Counted from the stretch's first letter, positions 1 to 8,776 are shown. The stretch: 48,995 nt of DNA from an uncultured Porphyromonas sp. (GCF_947254915.1 NZ_CAMYEZ010000003.1:1-48995), one strand, 5' to 3'. Notes: generated by a model not told the origin, from the sequence alone. Translations and numbers: made by a program.

Positions 1-142
1 TGTAGGGACGCACGGGAGTGTCGAGTCGGAGGGCGTCCGTTGTATCAAAGGTTACGGCGTCCGTTGTGTCAAAGATTCCAGCGTCGTGGTTTTAACGACA
101 ACGGACGCACAGATCGTGCGTCCCTACAAAGGGCTACACGTC
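1..142. repeat. Two-hairpin inverted repeat, copy 1 (possibly cut by window start)
   Basis: The outer arms tgtagggacgcacg (position 1) and cgtgcgtccctaca (ending at 128) are inverted repeats. The right arm also folds on itself as ggacgcac-agatc-gtgcgtcc. A tail, gggctacacgtc, follows to 142. The same arms recur at 1885-2001 and 4299-4423, so this is a dispersed REP/BIME-like family. It lies 5' of the fimbrial cluster. The internal part differs from the other copies and contains two gcgtccgttgt blocks. Confidence 0.8.
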
Positions 143-183
143 AATGAGGGCTACTCGTCCCGTGCTTCACGACAACGATTCCC

Positions 184-366
184 GCTCTGATGGCTCCGAT
201 GGCTCCGATGGCTCTGATGGCTCCGATGGCTCTGATCGCTCTGATGGCTCTGATGGCTCCGATGGCTCTGATCGCTCCGATGGCTCTGATCGCTCTGATC
301 GCTCTGATGGCTCCGATGGCTCTGATCGCTCTGATAGCTCTGATAGCTCCGATCGCTCCGATTCCC
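184..366 (+). repeat. 9-bp degenerate tandem array 1 (gctcYgatN)
   Basis: About 20 head-to-tail copies of a 9-bp unit, gctccgatg / gctctgatg / gctctgatc. Because the period is three codons, several frames on both strands stay open and give artefactual Ser-Asp-Gly, Met-Ala-Pro or Ser-Glu-Pro repeat ORFs. No coding signal supports them. The array ends about 90 bp upstream of the -7 box of the first fimbrial gene. Related arrays lie at 8280-8728, 8777-8925, 9520-9750 and 9788-9832. Confidence 0.9.
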
Positions 367-458
367 TCTCCCCTCTACTCTCCAAATCTCTCCAATCAAA
401 TACCGAAAATGCAAAAAGAAATACCGATTTGGACAAACACGCTATCACAAATGCGTCG

Positions 459-466
459 TACCTTTG
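459..466 (+). promoter_or_regulatory. Bacteroidota -7 promoter element of the fimbrial cluster
   Basis: taccttTG-type box (TACCTTTG) matches the phylum consensus TAnnTTTG exactly. It is 34 bp upstream of the ATG at 501, giving a short leader. A TTTG occurs at 428-431, but the spacing of 27 bp is longer than the usual 19-21, so the -33 element is unassigned. Confidence 0.65.
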
Positions 467-500
467 CACCAAGAGATACTAAAAAGCAACACCAACTCCT

Positions 501-1853
501 ATGCGATCACGCATTCATAACATATTACTATTGGCAGGCCTGCTACTCTCCGCAGTGGCATTGACTGGTTGTGGCCGCTCCCCTCTAGAGGGGAGTGATG
601 AGGAGCAGACGCTCCTCATCAGATTTTCCCCTATACACTCTTTCCGTGCCGTCGAGGGTGGTGCTAATGAAAAATCATACACGGTAGACACCTACACCCC
701 CATCACACTCTTCTTCTACGATGCTCAGGGCAACCCCACTGAGCCGTACCGTGTCGAGCTCAAGGACGCAAACGATATAGCTCTAGCTATGGGCAATGGC
801 TACGAGATGGAGGTTCGTGAAGCTGTCAGCAAAGTCTCTGCCGTCGCTGGCATCGAGGGTGTCATCAAGCCCTCAGAGCTTGACGCTCGACAGATTTACA
901 GCCTGCAAGGCCGCGGTGGTGCCGACGAAGCTCAGAAGAAAGGCTTCCTATATAATGTACCCTACGTAGCTCCTAAGACCGATATAGACCGAAGCAATCC
1001 CAACAAGCTCACCGTCACCCTCCAGCCGGTCCCCAACGTGGCACGCCTTGAGATCTTTGGCAATATAAAGGTACCCTTCGAGTCGACGCAGCCAGCCGTT
1101 GATTACATCATCAAGAAGTTTATGAAGCGCTACTCTGATGATCAGACTAACTACTCTTGGCTCCCAACCCCGCAAGATGTCACGCTGCGCACCATCAAGG
1201 ATGTCACCATACGAGGTATATACGTCAATAATTATAAGGAGACACCCAACGTCGACAACGCTCATCGCACACGCCTGACTGATAAGGACTGGAAAAACGG
1301 TCAGTGGAATGGACACAAAGACGCAATGCACACCCTCTTTCCTGCTACAAACCCCTACGCTAGTCAGATGACCACTGGCAAGGTAGACGCTTATCAGATC
1401 TACCCTGGCAAGACTGAGGCTACAGATCCCGAGGCACTAGACCATATCATCGTAGAGGTTGAGTACACCCTGGGCCTTCAGGTAGGACACTTTAATTATA
1501 AGGTGTACAACGCTAAAGAGGGACACGATGTCTACGCCTGCACCGGTGTAGAGGATCTACGCGAGCAGACGGTGACGCGCTTCATCACCATACGTAAGTT
1601 CCTCGTCACCGAGAGCGGTGCCGACAAGTCGCTCGTCTCCTTTGACCCAGGCAAGATATACCGCATCGACCTGAAGTATCTCAGTCCGCTCTTCTCGACA
1701 AATGCCAAGCCTGGTATCAAGACAACGGACGAGATCACCGAGGTGACGCCACGTCCCGAGGGCACCGACGAGCGTCCCGAGGAGACGACCAACACGATCC
1801 CTGTATCCGTCGTCGACTGGATACACATCAACATCAATACCGAGCTAGACTAA
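501..1853 (+). CDS. Fimbrillin-family lipoprotein (FimA/Mfa1-like subunit)
   Basis: A 450-residue exported lipoprotein. Residues 1-24 form a type II signal peptide ending in lipobox LTGC (Cys24). The body has features of the major fimbrial subunit family of Porphyromonas: a VARLEIFGNIKV strand near residue 178, a following 'IYVNNY' segment, and a YQIYPGK block ahead of DHIIVEVEY. The C terminus, SVVDWIHINI, resembles the terminal beta-strand of these donor-strand pilins. In the family the lipid is removed with an N-terminal segment by an Arg-specific protease at the cell surface before polymerisation; that step is inferred here. It is first in a four-gene fimbrial cluster and lies 34 bp from a clear -7 box. 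It could be the major shaft subunit or an accessory subunit. Confidence 0.85.
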   Translation: MRSRIHNILLLAGLLLSAVALTGCGRSPLEGSDEEQTLLIRFSPIHSFRAVEGGANEKSYTVDTYTPITLFFYDAQGNPTEPYRVELKDANDIALAMGNGYEMEVREAVSKVSAVAGIEGVIKPSELDARQIYSLQGRGGADEAQKKGFLYNVPYVAPKTDIDRSNPNKLTVTLQPVPNVARLEIFGNIKVPFESTQPAVDYIIKKFMKRYSDDQTNYSWLPTPQDVTLRTIKDVTIRGIYVNNYKETPNVDNAHRTRLTDKDWKNGQWNGHKDAMHTLFPATNPYASQMTTGKVDAYQIYPGKTEATDPEALDHIIVEVEYTLGLQVGHFNYKVYNAKEGHDVYACTGVEDLREQTVTRFITIRKFLVTESGADKSLVSFDPGKIYRIDLKYLSPLFSTNAKPGIKTTDEITEVTPRPEGTDERPEETTNTIPVSVVDWIHININTELD

Positions 1854-1884
1854 ACGAAGAACGAAACTAAACGAAGAATGAAAC

Positions 1885-2001
1885 GACTAACCCGCTGTAG
1901 GGACGCACGATCTGTGCGTCCGTCCTCGTTAAAGGTTACTGCGTCAAGCTGGTTCGACAACGGACGCTCGGGTCGAGCGTCCCTACAAAGGGTTACTCGT
2001 C
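1885..2001. repeat. Two-hairpin inverted repeat, copy 2
   Basis: Sits between the first two fimbrial genes. The left arm, tgtagggacgcacg from 1896, folds locally with tgtgcgtcc. The right arm, ggacgctcgggtcgagcgtcc, folds locally too. The outermost arms (tgtaggga / tccctaca) pair over the whole element, followed by gggttactcgtc. In mRNA this would be two adjacent stem-loops between cistrons. It could act as a processing, attenuation or stability element; that is inference. Confidence 0.85.
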
Positions 2002-2060
2002 TCTCCAAAACCAAACAATAACCAAACAGAATAATCACTTTAATCAACTAATCAAACTTT

Positions 2061-3188
2061 ATGAAGTACATGAAGATGGCCGCCATCGCCATGATGGCAC
2101 TCGCTCTGTTCTCCTGCAACAAGAAGGACGAGCCAAAGAAACCTGAGGCAGCAGCCCTCAATATCCACATCAGCGACGCTACACTACGTGCTCTCGAAGC
2201 TGGTGTTGAGCAAAATGCTGAGACTGGCGTCACGACAGACGTTGTCCTCACACTACTCCCCAGTGGTCGTCAGATTACAATGACAGCTGATGATATCACT
2301 GCAGCTAAGGGTACAGATGGTAAGACCTATGATGTTGGCGAGGTCGTAGCACAGGTCTCTCTAACGGCTAACTATAAGGTCTCTCCAGAGCCTGAGATTA
2401 CAGCATTCCAGGGTCAGCAAGCAACCTTTGCTACAACAATGCCTCTAGCGGCTACGCCTACGGATGTAACCGTTGGAACAGATCCTCAAGATTCAAAGAC
2501 CACTATCTACTCGGTTACTCTTGAGCCAAAGCCTATTGTAGCTCGTGTTGAGGTCGCTGGTGACATCATGGCAGGTATTGGCAACGCAGGTCTACCTAAG
2601 AATAGCTCAAATAAGACCGCTTACAAGTCTATCAAGGTAGAGCAGGTTTACATCAACAACTACCTACTAACCCGCAACGCTGAGAATCGTACATACATCA
2701 AGGGTCAAGCAGGAAACTTCGCAAGCACCCCTGACACAAAGATGTGTGACGAGATTAAGGAGGCTAAGCAGGCAGACTTCAAGGCTAAGAAGTTGGTTGC
2801 TGGTTACCAGCTCTTCCCCATCAAGGAGAATGAGGCTGCTTCCGAGCATAGCTACTATGACCACATCATCCTCCGACTCACTGTAACGTATGATACAGAG
2901 GTTGCTAAGGGTTATCCTACAGAGCCTCAGACACGCTACGTCACGATGGTTCGCTTTATGAAGGAGAATACGGGTGACCTGAAGAGCTTTGAGGCTGGAA
3001 CAATCTACAAGCTCGGTCTAGAGGAGCTCACCAAGGACTTCACAACTGATGACAACGGCAACCCAACTGGTCCTGATACACCAAACCCAGAGCAAGAGGG
3101 TAAGATGCTCCTCAACGTCAAGGTTAAGCCTTACAAGTGGGAGACTGTCAACATCAAGCCTGACGTCAACGGCGGTTACAAGAAGTAA
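2061..3188 (+). CDS. Fimbrillin-family lipoprotein (FimA/Mfa1-like subunit 2)
   Basis: A 375-residue lipoprotein with signal peptide and lipobox ALFSC (Cys19). VARVEVAGDIMAG, then KVEQVYINNYLLTR, then GYQLFPIKEN and YYDHIILRLTVTY follow the order seen in FimA/Mfa1 fimbrillins and in the preceding gene. The C-terminal strand, VKPYKWETVNIKPD, closely resembles the end of the downstream anchor (IKPFVWGSINIKPD), so the two may present equivalent strands for donor-strand exchange. It is smaller than the first fimbrillin and close to the usual major-subunit size. It is the best candidate for the main shaft protein, but the roles of the two cannot be assigned from sequence alone. Confidence 0.85.
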   Translation: MKYMKMAAIAMMALALFSCNKKDEPKKPEAAALNIHISDATLRALEAGVEQNAETGVTTDVVLTLLPSGRQITMTADDITAAKGTDGKTYDVGEVVAQVSLTANYKVSPEPEITAFQGQQATFATTMPLAATPTDVTVGTDPQDSKTTIYSVTLEPKPIVARVEVAGDIMAGIGNAGLPKNSSNKTAYKSIKVEQVYINNYLLTRNAENRTYIKGQAGNFASTPDTKMCDEIKEAKQADFKAKKLVAGYQLFPIKENEAASEHSYYDHIILRLTVTYDTEVAKGYPTEPQTRYVTMVRFMKENTGDLKSFEAGTIYKLGLEELTKDFTTDDNGNPTGPDTPNPEQEGKMLLNVKVKPYKWETVNIKPDVNGGYKK

Positions 3189-3233
3189 TCACGCCTGACG
3201 TACAGACACGTACGTCTACAATATAGTTTCGCG

Positions 3234-3268
3234 GCGTGGCTCTCGCTCCACGGCGAGCGGAGCCACGC
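3234..3268. repeat. Stem-loop between fimbrial genes 2 and 3
   Basis: gcgtggctctcgctc and gagcggagccacgc form a near-perfect GC-rich stem around a four-base loop. No T-tract follows, so it is more likely an mRNA-stability or partial-attenuation hairpin than a full terminator. A CTA/CTAG-rich stretch of degenerate short repeats (actatccactagctacta) follows to about 3345. Confidence 0.6.
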
Positions 3269-3363
3269 TAGCGACACTAACTTCACTATCCACTAGCTAC
3301 TACTCACTAGCTACTATCCACTATCCACTAGTTACTAACCACTAGTCAACTCCGCTACCTCCA

Positions 3364-4266
3364 ATGGCAAAGAAAGTACTACTACCCCTCACAGTGCTAC
3401 TCATGACACTCCTCTCCTCATGCGTATATGAGGACCTGAGTAAGTGTCCCGAGCCACGACTACGCTTCGTCTACAACGCAGACGGGAGCGACAACGTCCT
3501 GCCCAACTATATCCACGATGGGCACCTATACATATATGACGAGTCGGGAGCGGTATGCTATACGAAGCAACTCACACGTCAAGACCTCGCCGAGGGGATT
3601 CAGCTGCCCGTCTTGACCTTCGCCCAGTACCGAGTCATCGCTTGGGCCAACGTGACCAACCGGTCACAGATAGCTAACCCGGACACACTTGCCAAGGCTG
3701 GTATCACAGCACAGCCCGACGACAAAGGCTTTTACCGAGGCACCGACTCGCTATACCGTGCCGAGCTATCACTAGACCTGCGCCACGCGTCGCAGGGCGA
3801 GTACACCGTACCCTTCTCATCAGCTCACATCGGGCTCGATGTAGTCATCAAGGGTTATGACGCATTCCACCCCGGTGCGGGTGAGCCACAGATAGAGATC
3901 CTATCGGGCGGTACGCACTACACCTTCGTCGAGCATCCTGCCGGCATACCTTTGCCCGATGCTTACCAGACCTTCGTTCCTACCCTGGGACACTCCCAGC
4001 GTGACGACATGTATCGCGCACGCTTCGACCTCTTCCGCTTCACCGATGCCAAGGCACCCGTGCTGCGACTCGTCGATAGCAAGTCTGGCAAGGAGATCCA
4101 GCGCATTGAGCTCACCGACTACCTCAAGGAGCACAACCTCTCCTTCGACAAGCTCCACGAGGCCAACCTCCCGCTGCTCATCTCCTTCACCTCTCCGTTG
4201 CAGATTACCATCAAACCATTCGTATGGGGCAGCATCAACATCAAGCCTGACCAATATAAGCAATAG
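3364..4266 (+). CDS. FimB/Mfa2-family fimbrial anchor lipoprotein
   Basis: A 300-residue lipoprotein with lipobox LLSSC (Cys20) followed by VYEDLSKCPEPRL, the hallmark start of the FimB/Mfa2 anchor family. These proteins terminate growth of the fimbria and hold it in the outer membrane, so the lipid is expected to be retained. The N-terminal half (HLYIYDESG, YRVIAWANV) matches the transthyretin-like domain of the family. The C terminus, IKPFVWGSINIKPD, is like that of the preceding fimbrillin. Its position behind the shaft-like genes agrees with fimA-fimB and mfa1-mfa2 order. The function is known from the family, not shown here. Confidence 0.88.
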   Translation: MAKKVLLPLTVLLMTLLSSCVYEDLSKCPEPRLRFVYNADGSDNVLPNYIHDGHLYIYDESGAVCYTKQLTRQDLAEGIQLPVLTFAQYRVIAWANVTNRSQIANPDTLAKAGITAQPDDKGFYRGTDSLYRAELSLDLRHASQGEYTVPFSSAHIGLDVVIKGYDAFHPGAGEPQIEILSGGTHYTFVEHPAGIPLPDAYQTFVPTLGHSQRDDMYRARFDLFRFTDAKAPVLRLVDSKSGKEIQRIELTDYLKEHNLSFDKLHEANLPLLISFTSPLQITIKPFVWGSINIKPDQYKQ

Positions 4267-4298
4267 AAATTAGAGATTAGAAGTTAGAGATTAGAAGA

Positions 4299-4423
4299 GA
4301 CGAGTAACCCTTTGTAGGGACGCACGATCTGTGCGTCCGTTGTAGAACGGCAAAACAAATAGCCCCGTAACTTTAACGGGGACGGACGCTCAGGTCGAGC
4401 GTCCCTACAGCGGGCTACACGAC
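4299..4423. repeat. Two-hairpin inverted repeat, copy 3
   Basis: gacgagtaaccctttgtagg at 4299 is matched in inverted orientation by the 3' end, gtccctacagcgggctac. Each arm also has a local hairpin (ggacgcac-gatct-gtgcgtcc and ggacgctc-aggtc-gagcgtcc). The centre carries an additional hairpin, ccccgtaactttaacgggg. It lies between the anchor and tip genes. It is preceded by two short copies of ttagagattagaag (about 4268-4296). Confidence 0.85.
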
Positions 4424-4464
4424 CTCTAGCCAACAGCCAATTCGCAAGAAAACACAATAACTAT

Positions 4465-7400
4465 ATGACACGTCTGACTAAATACACCATTCAGCTCATC
4501 AGCGGCTTGCTGCTCGCTCTGCTCACCGCAGGGTGCGTCGCCGACCGCAACGTGAGCGACTGCATCACCGAGGGTGAGGACGTTGAGCTCGAGTTCGCCG
4601 TCCAGGTACCAGCACTAGAGACTTCCCTCCGCCAGCTCTCCGCTGACGAGGAGAAGACGGTAAAAGATATCCAGCTCTTCGTCTTCAACACGCAAGACGA
4701 GAGTGGCCAAGACCTTGACGAAGCCAACGAGACCTTCGCCTACGAGGCTGAGGTCAAGAGCAAGACTCAGGAGGGCAATACCATACGCATTCGTTGCGCA
4801 CTCAAGGCTTCCCCTGATAAGCCTATGCGCGTCGTCTGCATCGCCAATGCCCCCAAGAAGATCATTAGTAAGCCAAACTTCGAGGGTAAGACCAAGCAAC
4901 AGATCCTTGAGAGCGACCAGATGAATAAAAACTTCACCGCTGCTTGGTCTACCGATGGCTCGCAGTTCATCCCTATGTGGGGTGAGAGTGATGCGCAGAC
5001 CGTCACCCGCAACACCAAGTTCAACAGCTGCGACGTCACTGGCCTTGGAGGCACTGGCATCAATCAGGACAACGCTGGCGTCATCCACCTCGTCCGTGCC
5101 CTAGCACGTATCGACGTAGGTGTCAGCTTTGAGAAGGACCCCGCCAGCGAGAAGGCCAATGGTAACACAGACTTCAAGATTCAGTCCGTACGTGTCTACC
5201 GCTACGCCACCTCTATGTACATGACCGGTACGCAGAGCACCACGTTCAACTTCAACTTAAACAGTAATACTCGTGAGGCCAAGCCTCACACCCCAGAGCA
5301 CGTAGCCATAGCGGAAGACGCTAGTCATCTCAAGTTTGAGGCCGCCAAAGGAGGTGTCAATGGCTACGTACGCAACATCTACATCCCCGAGATCAGCAAC
5401 CAGGGCAACAAGGATCAGCGCACCTGCCTCGTCATCGGTGGATACTACAACGGTAGCGACAAGGAGACCTACTACCGTGTTGACTTCATTCATACGGATA
5501 AGAACGCTTCCGGACAGGAGACCACCAAGCAGCTAGACGTACTGCGTAATCACCGCTACCGCTTCAACATCACCAAGATAAAAGGTCCTGGTACCAGCAC
5601 CCCTGGGGAAGCACTCATCACCGAGCCAGTCAACATCACCTGCGACGTCATCGTATGGGATGAGGCAAAGATCGACGAAATCAAGTACGACGGACAGTAC
5701 TACCTAGCTGTCTCTAAGGACAAGTTCCACTTTGGCAAGGATGCCACCAGCGAGAATATCACTATCCGCACCAACTGGCCTCAGGGCTACAAGATTGTTG
5801 ACGAGACCGGTAAGGTTTGGGCAACGAGCACTGACGAGGCAACGGCTAACAATCAGTGGGTCTACTTCACGGCCAATGACAATCAGAAGTTGATCAACCA
5901 AGATATGTCCACCACCCTCAACGTCCTTGACAATAAGACTGGCGCTGACCGTGAGATCACCTATAAGCAGCTTTTCGTCCAGGCAGGTCGTATCAAGTGG
6001 CCACTCAAAGTCACTCAGTCGAACAAGATTGAGCTAGATATCAAGCTCTACGAGCAGGACAAGACGACGGGGCAAATCTCTGCAAAGACTATCACTAACT
6101 TGCAGCTGACAGAGGGTGTAGTAACGTCTAAGCTTGTAGCTGTACGATATACCAAGGGTGCTAGACTAGAGAAACTCCCACTGACGACTCCAGAGCGCTT
6201 TACTTGGAGATTCGTCTCAAACGACCCTCAAAAGGGCGAAGCCGTTTATGAGGTTGCTCTTCCTCAAGGCTCGACAACACCAGACGACTTAAACATTACC
6301 GAGCTGACACGCTTTAGGGTGACTAAGGGAGATGCGGAGGCTTATGCAGATCTTACAATTCACTTTATGCGCTACGATGCTATTCCTTATAGCGACAAGG
6401 CACTCACAATGAATATGACTGGGTACAATGAGAAGTACGTGCTAATCAACCTCCCAGCCAAATTCTATATCAAAGCAAATGCACCCTACGACCTAACCGT
6501 TGAGTCTATCAAGATTAGTAAGGGTGCCGTAGAGACCAAGACAAACAAGGTCGTGCATGACTGGGATAAGGGCACGCTAGTCAACAAGTCTGAGTCTGGT
6601 AGTCTGAGTGGAGATAAGATTACCTTCCAGCCCTTTGACTGGGTACACGGAGAGACTTACGATGGCAAGACAGTGATGCCAGGCGATCTCTTTGCAGCCA
6701 CTGTCACATTCAAGCTTGTCTCAACAGATCCCAAGCGACCCTTTAAGGAAAAGACCTTCACAATCAAGCTCACGGCAGGTATTATCCAGCCCGAGGCAAA
6801 CTGCTACATCATGAAAACCCAGCAGAAGGTCCCCATCCTTATCCCGCTCTCTCGTATCAATACTGCCGCCGATTGGTATGCACAGTACGAAGATGAGTGC
6901 AACGAGATTGTAGAAGAGAGACGAAATATAGGTGCTATCAACGAGGTAGGACTCTCTAAGTCTGAATATGAAAGATTCAAAAGGAATGGGGGCTTTGAGC
7001 TACCACACTTTAGAGAGGGAGATACCAACATAGAGGCATCTGTCATCTGGAGTACGATATGTGGTCCCAATAGACGAAATCCTACTACAGAGACTGGCTT
7101 CTCACCAGAGCCTAAAGTCATTGTAGTAGATGGTAAGAGCTACTTGATGATCTCTTTAGCTGGTAAAACCGAATATGACCAAGGAAATGCTGTCGTTGGA
7201 GTACATCGCAAAGGTGATAACAAGAGGTTCCTCTGGAGCTGGCACATTTGGGTTGTCAAAGAATATCCTTGGACACCCTACAATGGTGAGTCTACTATGC
7301 CCTTTATGAATAGAAATCTAGGTGCTAGAGATTGGGGGTATGGACTAAAGAATGGGCAGACAGACCTTCGCTACTCAGGTCTAGTCTATCAGTTCGGTCG

Positions 7401-8154
7401 TAAGGATCCATTCTACCTAGATGCTTATAGCGACTCGGAGTCATTTACTCCTGGTTGGATACGCCCAGAAGGATTTGTGATGGGAGATCCATACTACAAG
7501 ATGAAAGAAATGGAAGTGTGGTATGGCTATGGTGCTAATTGTAGACTCCATACGATGAGAGACCTCATACGCTACCCCTATCAAGTAGCTATGAGGGATA
7601 GAAATAACGAGTATATCCTAGAGCTTGGAGGTCCTAACAAATTCCACCTAAATGGTACAGTCTTATGGCAGGGCGAGGCTCTCTATACTCGCCACGATCA
7701 GAGAGCTAGGTCACTGCTAGAGGCTCGGACGAAGAAGACTCCATTTGACCCCTCACCTTATGGGTGGAAGGTTCCCTCAGCTGGAGTCTTGGAGATGAGA
7801 AAGATCCTTGACTTAAATCCTAGGTACCTAACCAATAGTGGTTTTATTAAAGCAGGGTTCGGTCCTGACAGAGCGGCGGTATTCGTCTTCCGAACAGACA
7901 ATCTCGTGCATCTTCACACAGCCACACCAGATATCGGTGGCAAGGGAAATAATGATGTCTTTAACAACGGTGTGATGATCTTGAAATGGGATAGTTCCAC
8001 CCGCTCTTGGGTGGAGGAGTTCAACACGAATGCTTACTATCCAAATGCACGCACTGCACTACTCCCCGTGCGTTCGATAGAGAACGAGCGTGAGACCGAC
8101 TTTGTAAACTATACCGAGGAGGGCTTCTATCGTAACGCTCGCTCTTACCGCTAA
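4465..8154 (+). CDS. Large fimbrial tip-like lipoprotein (DUF4906-type)
   Basis: A 1229-residue lipoprotein with lipobox LTAGC (Cys24) followed by VADRNVSDCITEGEDVELEF. The first third has fimbrillin-like sequence (VKDIQLFVFN near residue 68; HLVRALARIDVGV near 208; LRNHRYRFNITKI before residue 375). The middle is made of beta-rich repeats. The last third contains WSWHIWVVKEYPW and MNRNLGARDWGYG, with GLVYQFGRKDPF and PYGWKVPSAG. This C-terminal signature is typical of large minor or tip fimbrial proteins of Bacteroidales. As last and longest gene of the cluster it most likely carries the adhesive tip, comparable to FimC-E or Mfa3-5 proteins. The receptor cannot be guessed. Codon use shifts in the last third (more AGA/ATA/GGA), hinting that the C-terminal part has a different origin. 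Confidence 0.8.
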   Translation: MTRLTKYTIQLISGLLLALLTAGCVADRNVSDCITEGEDVELEFAVQVPALETSLRQLSADEEKTVKDIQLFVFNTQDESGQDLDEANETFAYEAEVKSKTQEGNTIRIRCALKASPDKPMRVVCIANAPKKIISKPNFEGKTKQQILESDQMNKNFTAAWSTDGSQFIPMWGESDAQTVTRNTKFNSCDVTGLGGTGINQDNAGVIHLVRALARIDVGVSFEKDPASEKANGNTDFKIQSVRVYRYATSMYMTGTQSTTFNFNLNSNTREAKPHTPEHVAIAEDASHLKFEAAKGGVNGYVRNIYIPEISNQGNKDQRTCLVIGGYYNGSDKETYYRVDFIHTDKNASGQETTKQLDVLRNHRYRFNITKIKGPGTSTPGEALITEPVNITCDVIVWDEAKIDEIKYDGQYYLAVSKDKFHFGKDATSENITIRTNWPQGYKIVDETGKVWATSTDEATANNQWVYFTANDNQKLINQDMSTTLNVLDNKTGADREITYKQLFVQAGRIKWPLKVTQSNKIELDIKLYEQDKTTGQISAKTITNLQLTEGVVTSKLVAVRYTKGARLEKLPLTTPERFTWRFVSNDPQKGEAVYEVALPQGSTTPDDLNITELTRFRVTKGDAEAYADLTIHFMRYDAIPYSDKALTMNMTGYNEKYVLINLPAKFYIKANAPYDLTVESIKISKGAVETKTNKVVHDWDKGTLVNKSESGSLSGDKITFQPFDWVHGETYDGKTVMPGDLFAATVTFKLVSTDPKRPFKEKTFTIKLTAGIIQPEANCYIMKTQQKVPILIPLSRINTAADWYAQYEDECNEIVEERRNIGAINEVGLSKSEYERFKRNGGFELPHFREGDTNIEASVIWSTICGPNRRNPTTETGFSPEPKVIVVDGKSYLMISLAGKTEYDQGNAVVGVHRKGDNKRFLWSWHIWVVKEYPWTPYNGESTMPFMNRNLGARDWGYGLKNGQTDLRYSGLVYQFGRKDPFYLDAYSDSESFTPGWIRPEGFVMGDPYYKMKEMEVWYGYGANCRLHTMRDLIRYPYQVAMRDRNNEYILELGGPNKFHLNGTVLWQGEALYTRHDQRARSLLEARTKKTPFDPSPYGWKVPSAGVLEMRKILDLNPRYLTNSGFIKAGFGPDRAAVFVFRTDNLVHLHTATPDIGGKGNNDVFNNGVMILKWDSSTRSWVEEFNTNAYYPNARTALLPVRSIENERETDFVNYTEEGFYRNARSYR

Positions 8155-8163
8155 CCCGCACCG

Positions 8164-8208
8164 TCCGTCACGGCACCGCCCGCTAATCGCGGGCACGCCG
8201 TGACCGAC
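8164..8208. terminator. GC-rich hairpin after the fimbrial cluster
   Basis: gtcacggc (8167) pairs with gccgtgac (8197-8204), and an inner cccgc/gcggg stem completes it. No T-run follows, so this alone is not a classic intrinsic terminator. It is 10 bp past the tip-gene stop, with a second strong hairpin directly after it. Confidence 0.55.
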
Positions 8209-8216
8209 AAACGACC

Positions 8217-8258
8217 CGAGGGGGCGCCGCCTGCAAATGCGTAGGCAGCGCCCCCTCG
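8217..8258. terminator. Second strong hairpin after the fimbrial cluster
   Basis: cgagggggcgccgcc pairs with ggcagcgccccctcg around a loop of about 12 bases, a 15-bp stem with one mismatch. With the hairpin just upstream it probably ends fimbrial transcription or protects the mRNA 3' end. There is no poly-T tail. Confidence 0.6.
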
Positions 8259-8279
8259 CTCGTTGTACTCCGTGACGTC

Positions 8280-8728
8280 GGAGTGATCAGAGTGATCGGA
8301 GCTATCGGAGTGGATCGGAGCGATCGGAGTGGATCGGAGCTATCAGAGTGGATCGGAGCTATCGGAGTGGATCGGAGCGATCGGAGTGGATCGGAGCTAT
8401 CAGAGTGGATCGGAGCTATCAGAGTGGTCGGAGCTATCAGAGTGATCGGAGCGATCAGAGCGATCGGAGCGATCGGAGTGGATCGGAGCGATCAGAGTGG
8501 TCGGAGCGATCGGAGACATCGGAGTAGATCTGAGCGATCGGAGCTATCAGAGTGGTCGGAGCGATCGGAGTGATCGGAGCGATCAGAGCGATCGGAGCGA
8601 TCGGAGTGGATCGGAGCCATCGGAGTGATCGGAGCGATCGGAGCTATCAGAGTGGTCGGAGCGATCGGAGTGGATCGGAGCGATCGGAGTGGATCGGAGC
8701 TATCAGAGTGGTCGGAGCTATCGGAGTG
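8280..8728 (-). repeat. 9-bp degenerate tandem array 2 (atcRgagYN, about 50 units)
   Basis: About 450 bp of atcggagtg / atcggagcg / atcagagct units, mostly period 9 with scattered 10-bp units (gtggatcgga). This is the reverse complement of array 1's gctcYgat unit, so the array lies on the minus strand in that register. It is dense in gatc and cgatcg. It has no spacer sequences and is not CRISPR. Open frames across it are by-products of the period. Array 3 follows in the opposite orientation after 48 bp. Confidence 0.9.
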
Positions 8729-8730
8729 GC

Positions 8731-8759
8731 TTGTCTTTGACTGAGAAAGCGTATATTTG
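8731..8759 (+). promoter_or_regulatory. Promoter between arrays 2 and 3, toward the four-helix-bundle gene
   Basis: TTG at 8731 and TATATTTG at 8752-8759 are separated by 18 bp, close to the Bacteroidota -33/-7 arrangement. This is the only non-repeat DNA between two oppositely oriented arrays. A transcript from here would run through array 3 and into the ATG at 8966, with a leader of about 200 nt. Confidence 0.55.
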
Positions 8760-8776
8760 CAGGCAAGGAGGGAGTT

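Noticed and set aside
144..482. Ser-Asp-Gly repeat ORF (112 codons) on the plus strand
   Set aside because: It is the 9-bp array read in frame. Two other frames and both strands stay open as well, the ATG lies in the tail of the inverted repeat, and there is no family match.
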